Translations under genes and position numbers: made by a program
Shown: in pieces, positions 5,928 through 6,421 of the stretch
Layout: every line of letters begins with the position of its first letter
How positions within the stretch are numbered: the stretch's first letter is position 1
Origin: an uncultured Bacillus sp.
GTDB taxonomy: Bacteria > Bacillota > Bacilli > Bacillales > Cytobacillaceae
Direction: 5' to 3'
DNA: 6,421 nucleotides
Assembly (NCBI GenBank): GCA_937894355.1
Contig: CALCRD010000276.1
Span: 1-6,421 of the forward strand
Notes under the pieces: model-generated
The model's input: only the letters and a program-made list of their open reading frames with translations
The model's database searches: none
Told to the model about the DNA's origin: nothing

Positions 5928-6421
5928 GCTCGATACACCTCCCGCAGCGCATTGAAAAATTGGTGTTCATGAATCAGCGTCACTTTGACACCTCTAGAGG
6001 CTGCTTTTGCTATTAAAACAATTTCTGCTTCTTTAGCTCCTTCTTTTTCTAATTTCAGTAAAAAGATAATCACCGATCCATTCTGAGGGCTGTTCATGCT
6101 GGCCTTTTCAATTAATGATTTTGACAACTTAGCTGTTATCATGATGATTGTCATATTCTTTCGGAAAAAGGACCGTTCTAATTCGATGATACGGTCTAGC
6201 AGAACTTGACTATCATCGGTTATTTTTGCTAAGTAATAAAAAAGCTTCTGGAGCTGCGCCTCGCCACCTTGAACCGGAAAATCAAACCTTAGCTCGCGAT
6301 TATCTAACATACCCACCTGAACGCCACGCGGAATGATGGAATGAATGAATGAAGCAGCAAAGCATACCATTAATTCAAAATGAGGATCAGGTGTACAGTC
6401 GAGCACAACAACCACATCATC
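5924..6421 (-). CDS. yeaD: DUF58 domain protein, C-terminal part (5' end outside the window)
   Basis: The reading frame is open to the window edge, so these 165 residues are the C-terminal portion of a longer protein (relatives are roughly 400 aa). It begins with a hydrophobic strand ending in Asp (DDVVVVLDCTPD), which matches the first strand of the von Willebrand A-like fold that follows the DUF58 signature. The metal-site pattern DxSxS is not intact here. A second strand pair (MTIIMITAKLS, GSVIIFLLKL) and a final VKVTLIHEHQFF segment fit the alternating beta/alpha fold. The last codons overlap yebA by 4 nt. In known clusters this protein pairs with a MoxR-type AAA ATPase (YeaC in B. subtilis), expected just beyond 6421. 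The assignment rests on context and fold pattern more than on a unique motif. Confidence 0.75.
   Translation of the reverse strand, partial: DDVVVVLDCTPDPHFELMVCFAASFIHSIIPRGVQVGMLDNRELRFDFPVQGGEAQLQKLFYYLAKITDDSQVLLDRIIELERSFFRKNMTIIMITAKLSKSLIEKASMNSPQNGSVIIFLLKLEKEGAKEAEIVLIAKAASRGVKVTLIHEHQFFNALREVYRA

Overview
The window looks like core chromosome of a low-GC Firmicute of the family Bacillaceae (Bacillus, Neobacillus or a close relative). The DNA is AT-rich, Shine-Dalgarno sites are strong, and GuaA and PbuG closely resemble the Bacillus subtilis proteins. The gene order yeaD - yebA - guaA - pbuG is, from memory, that of B. subtilis. All four genes lie on the minus strand, so transcription runs from high to low coordinates.

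Layout in the direction of transcription: the C-terminal part of a DUF58 protein (5924-6421, cut by the window edge) overlaps by 4 nt a membrane transglutaminase-like protein (YebA/TgpA type, 3720-5927). A promoter whose -35 hexamer contains the yebA stop codon follows. It drives a guanine-class riboswitch (3601-3671) with a rho-independent attenuator (3528-3575). A further leader of about 180 nt contains an unassigned, strongly foldable element (3423-3518). Then comes guaA (GMP synthase, 1795-3348). Its terminator (1749-1785) is embedded in a cluster of three CGAAC cores that resembles a PurR operator. The pbuG promoter (1719-1747) follows, then a second guanine-class riboswitch (1618-1690) whose expression platform appears to sequester the Shine-Dalgarno site, and then pbuG (hypoxanthine/guanine permease, 145-1476). 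The last 144 bases hold a short imperfect palindrome of a type I remember as dispersed in Bacillaceae genomes.

Functionally there are two units. The yeaD-yebA pair belongs to a widespread MoxR ATPase / DUF58 / transglutaminase cluster of poorly known, probably envelope-related function. guaA and pbuG cover guanine nucleotide synthesis and purine base uptake. Each has its own promoter and its own guanine sensor, and the two sensors seem to act differently: premature termination for guaA, translation block for pbuG. I see no mobile element, CRISPR array, tRNA or rRNA. The protein genes are ordinary; the regulatory DNA between them is the interesting part.
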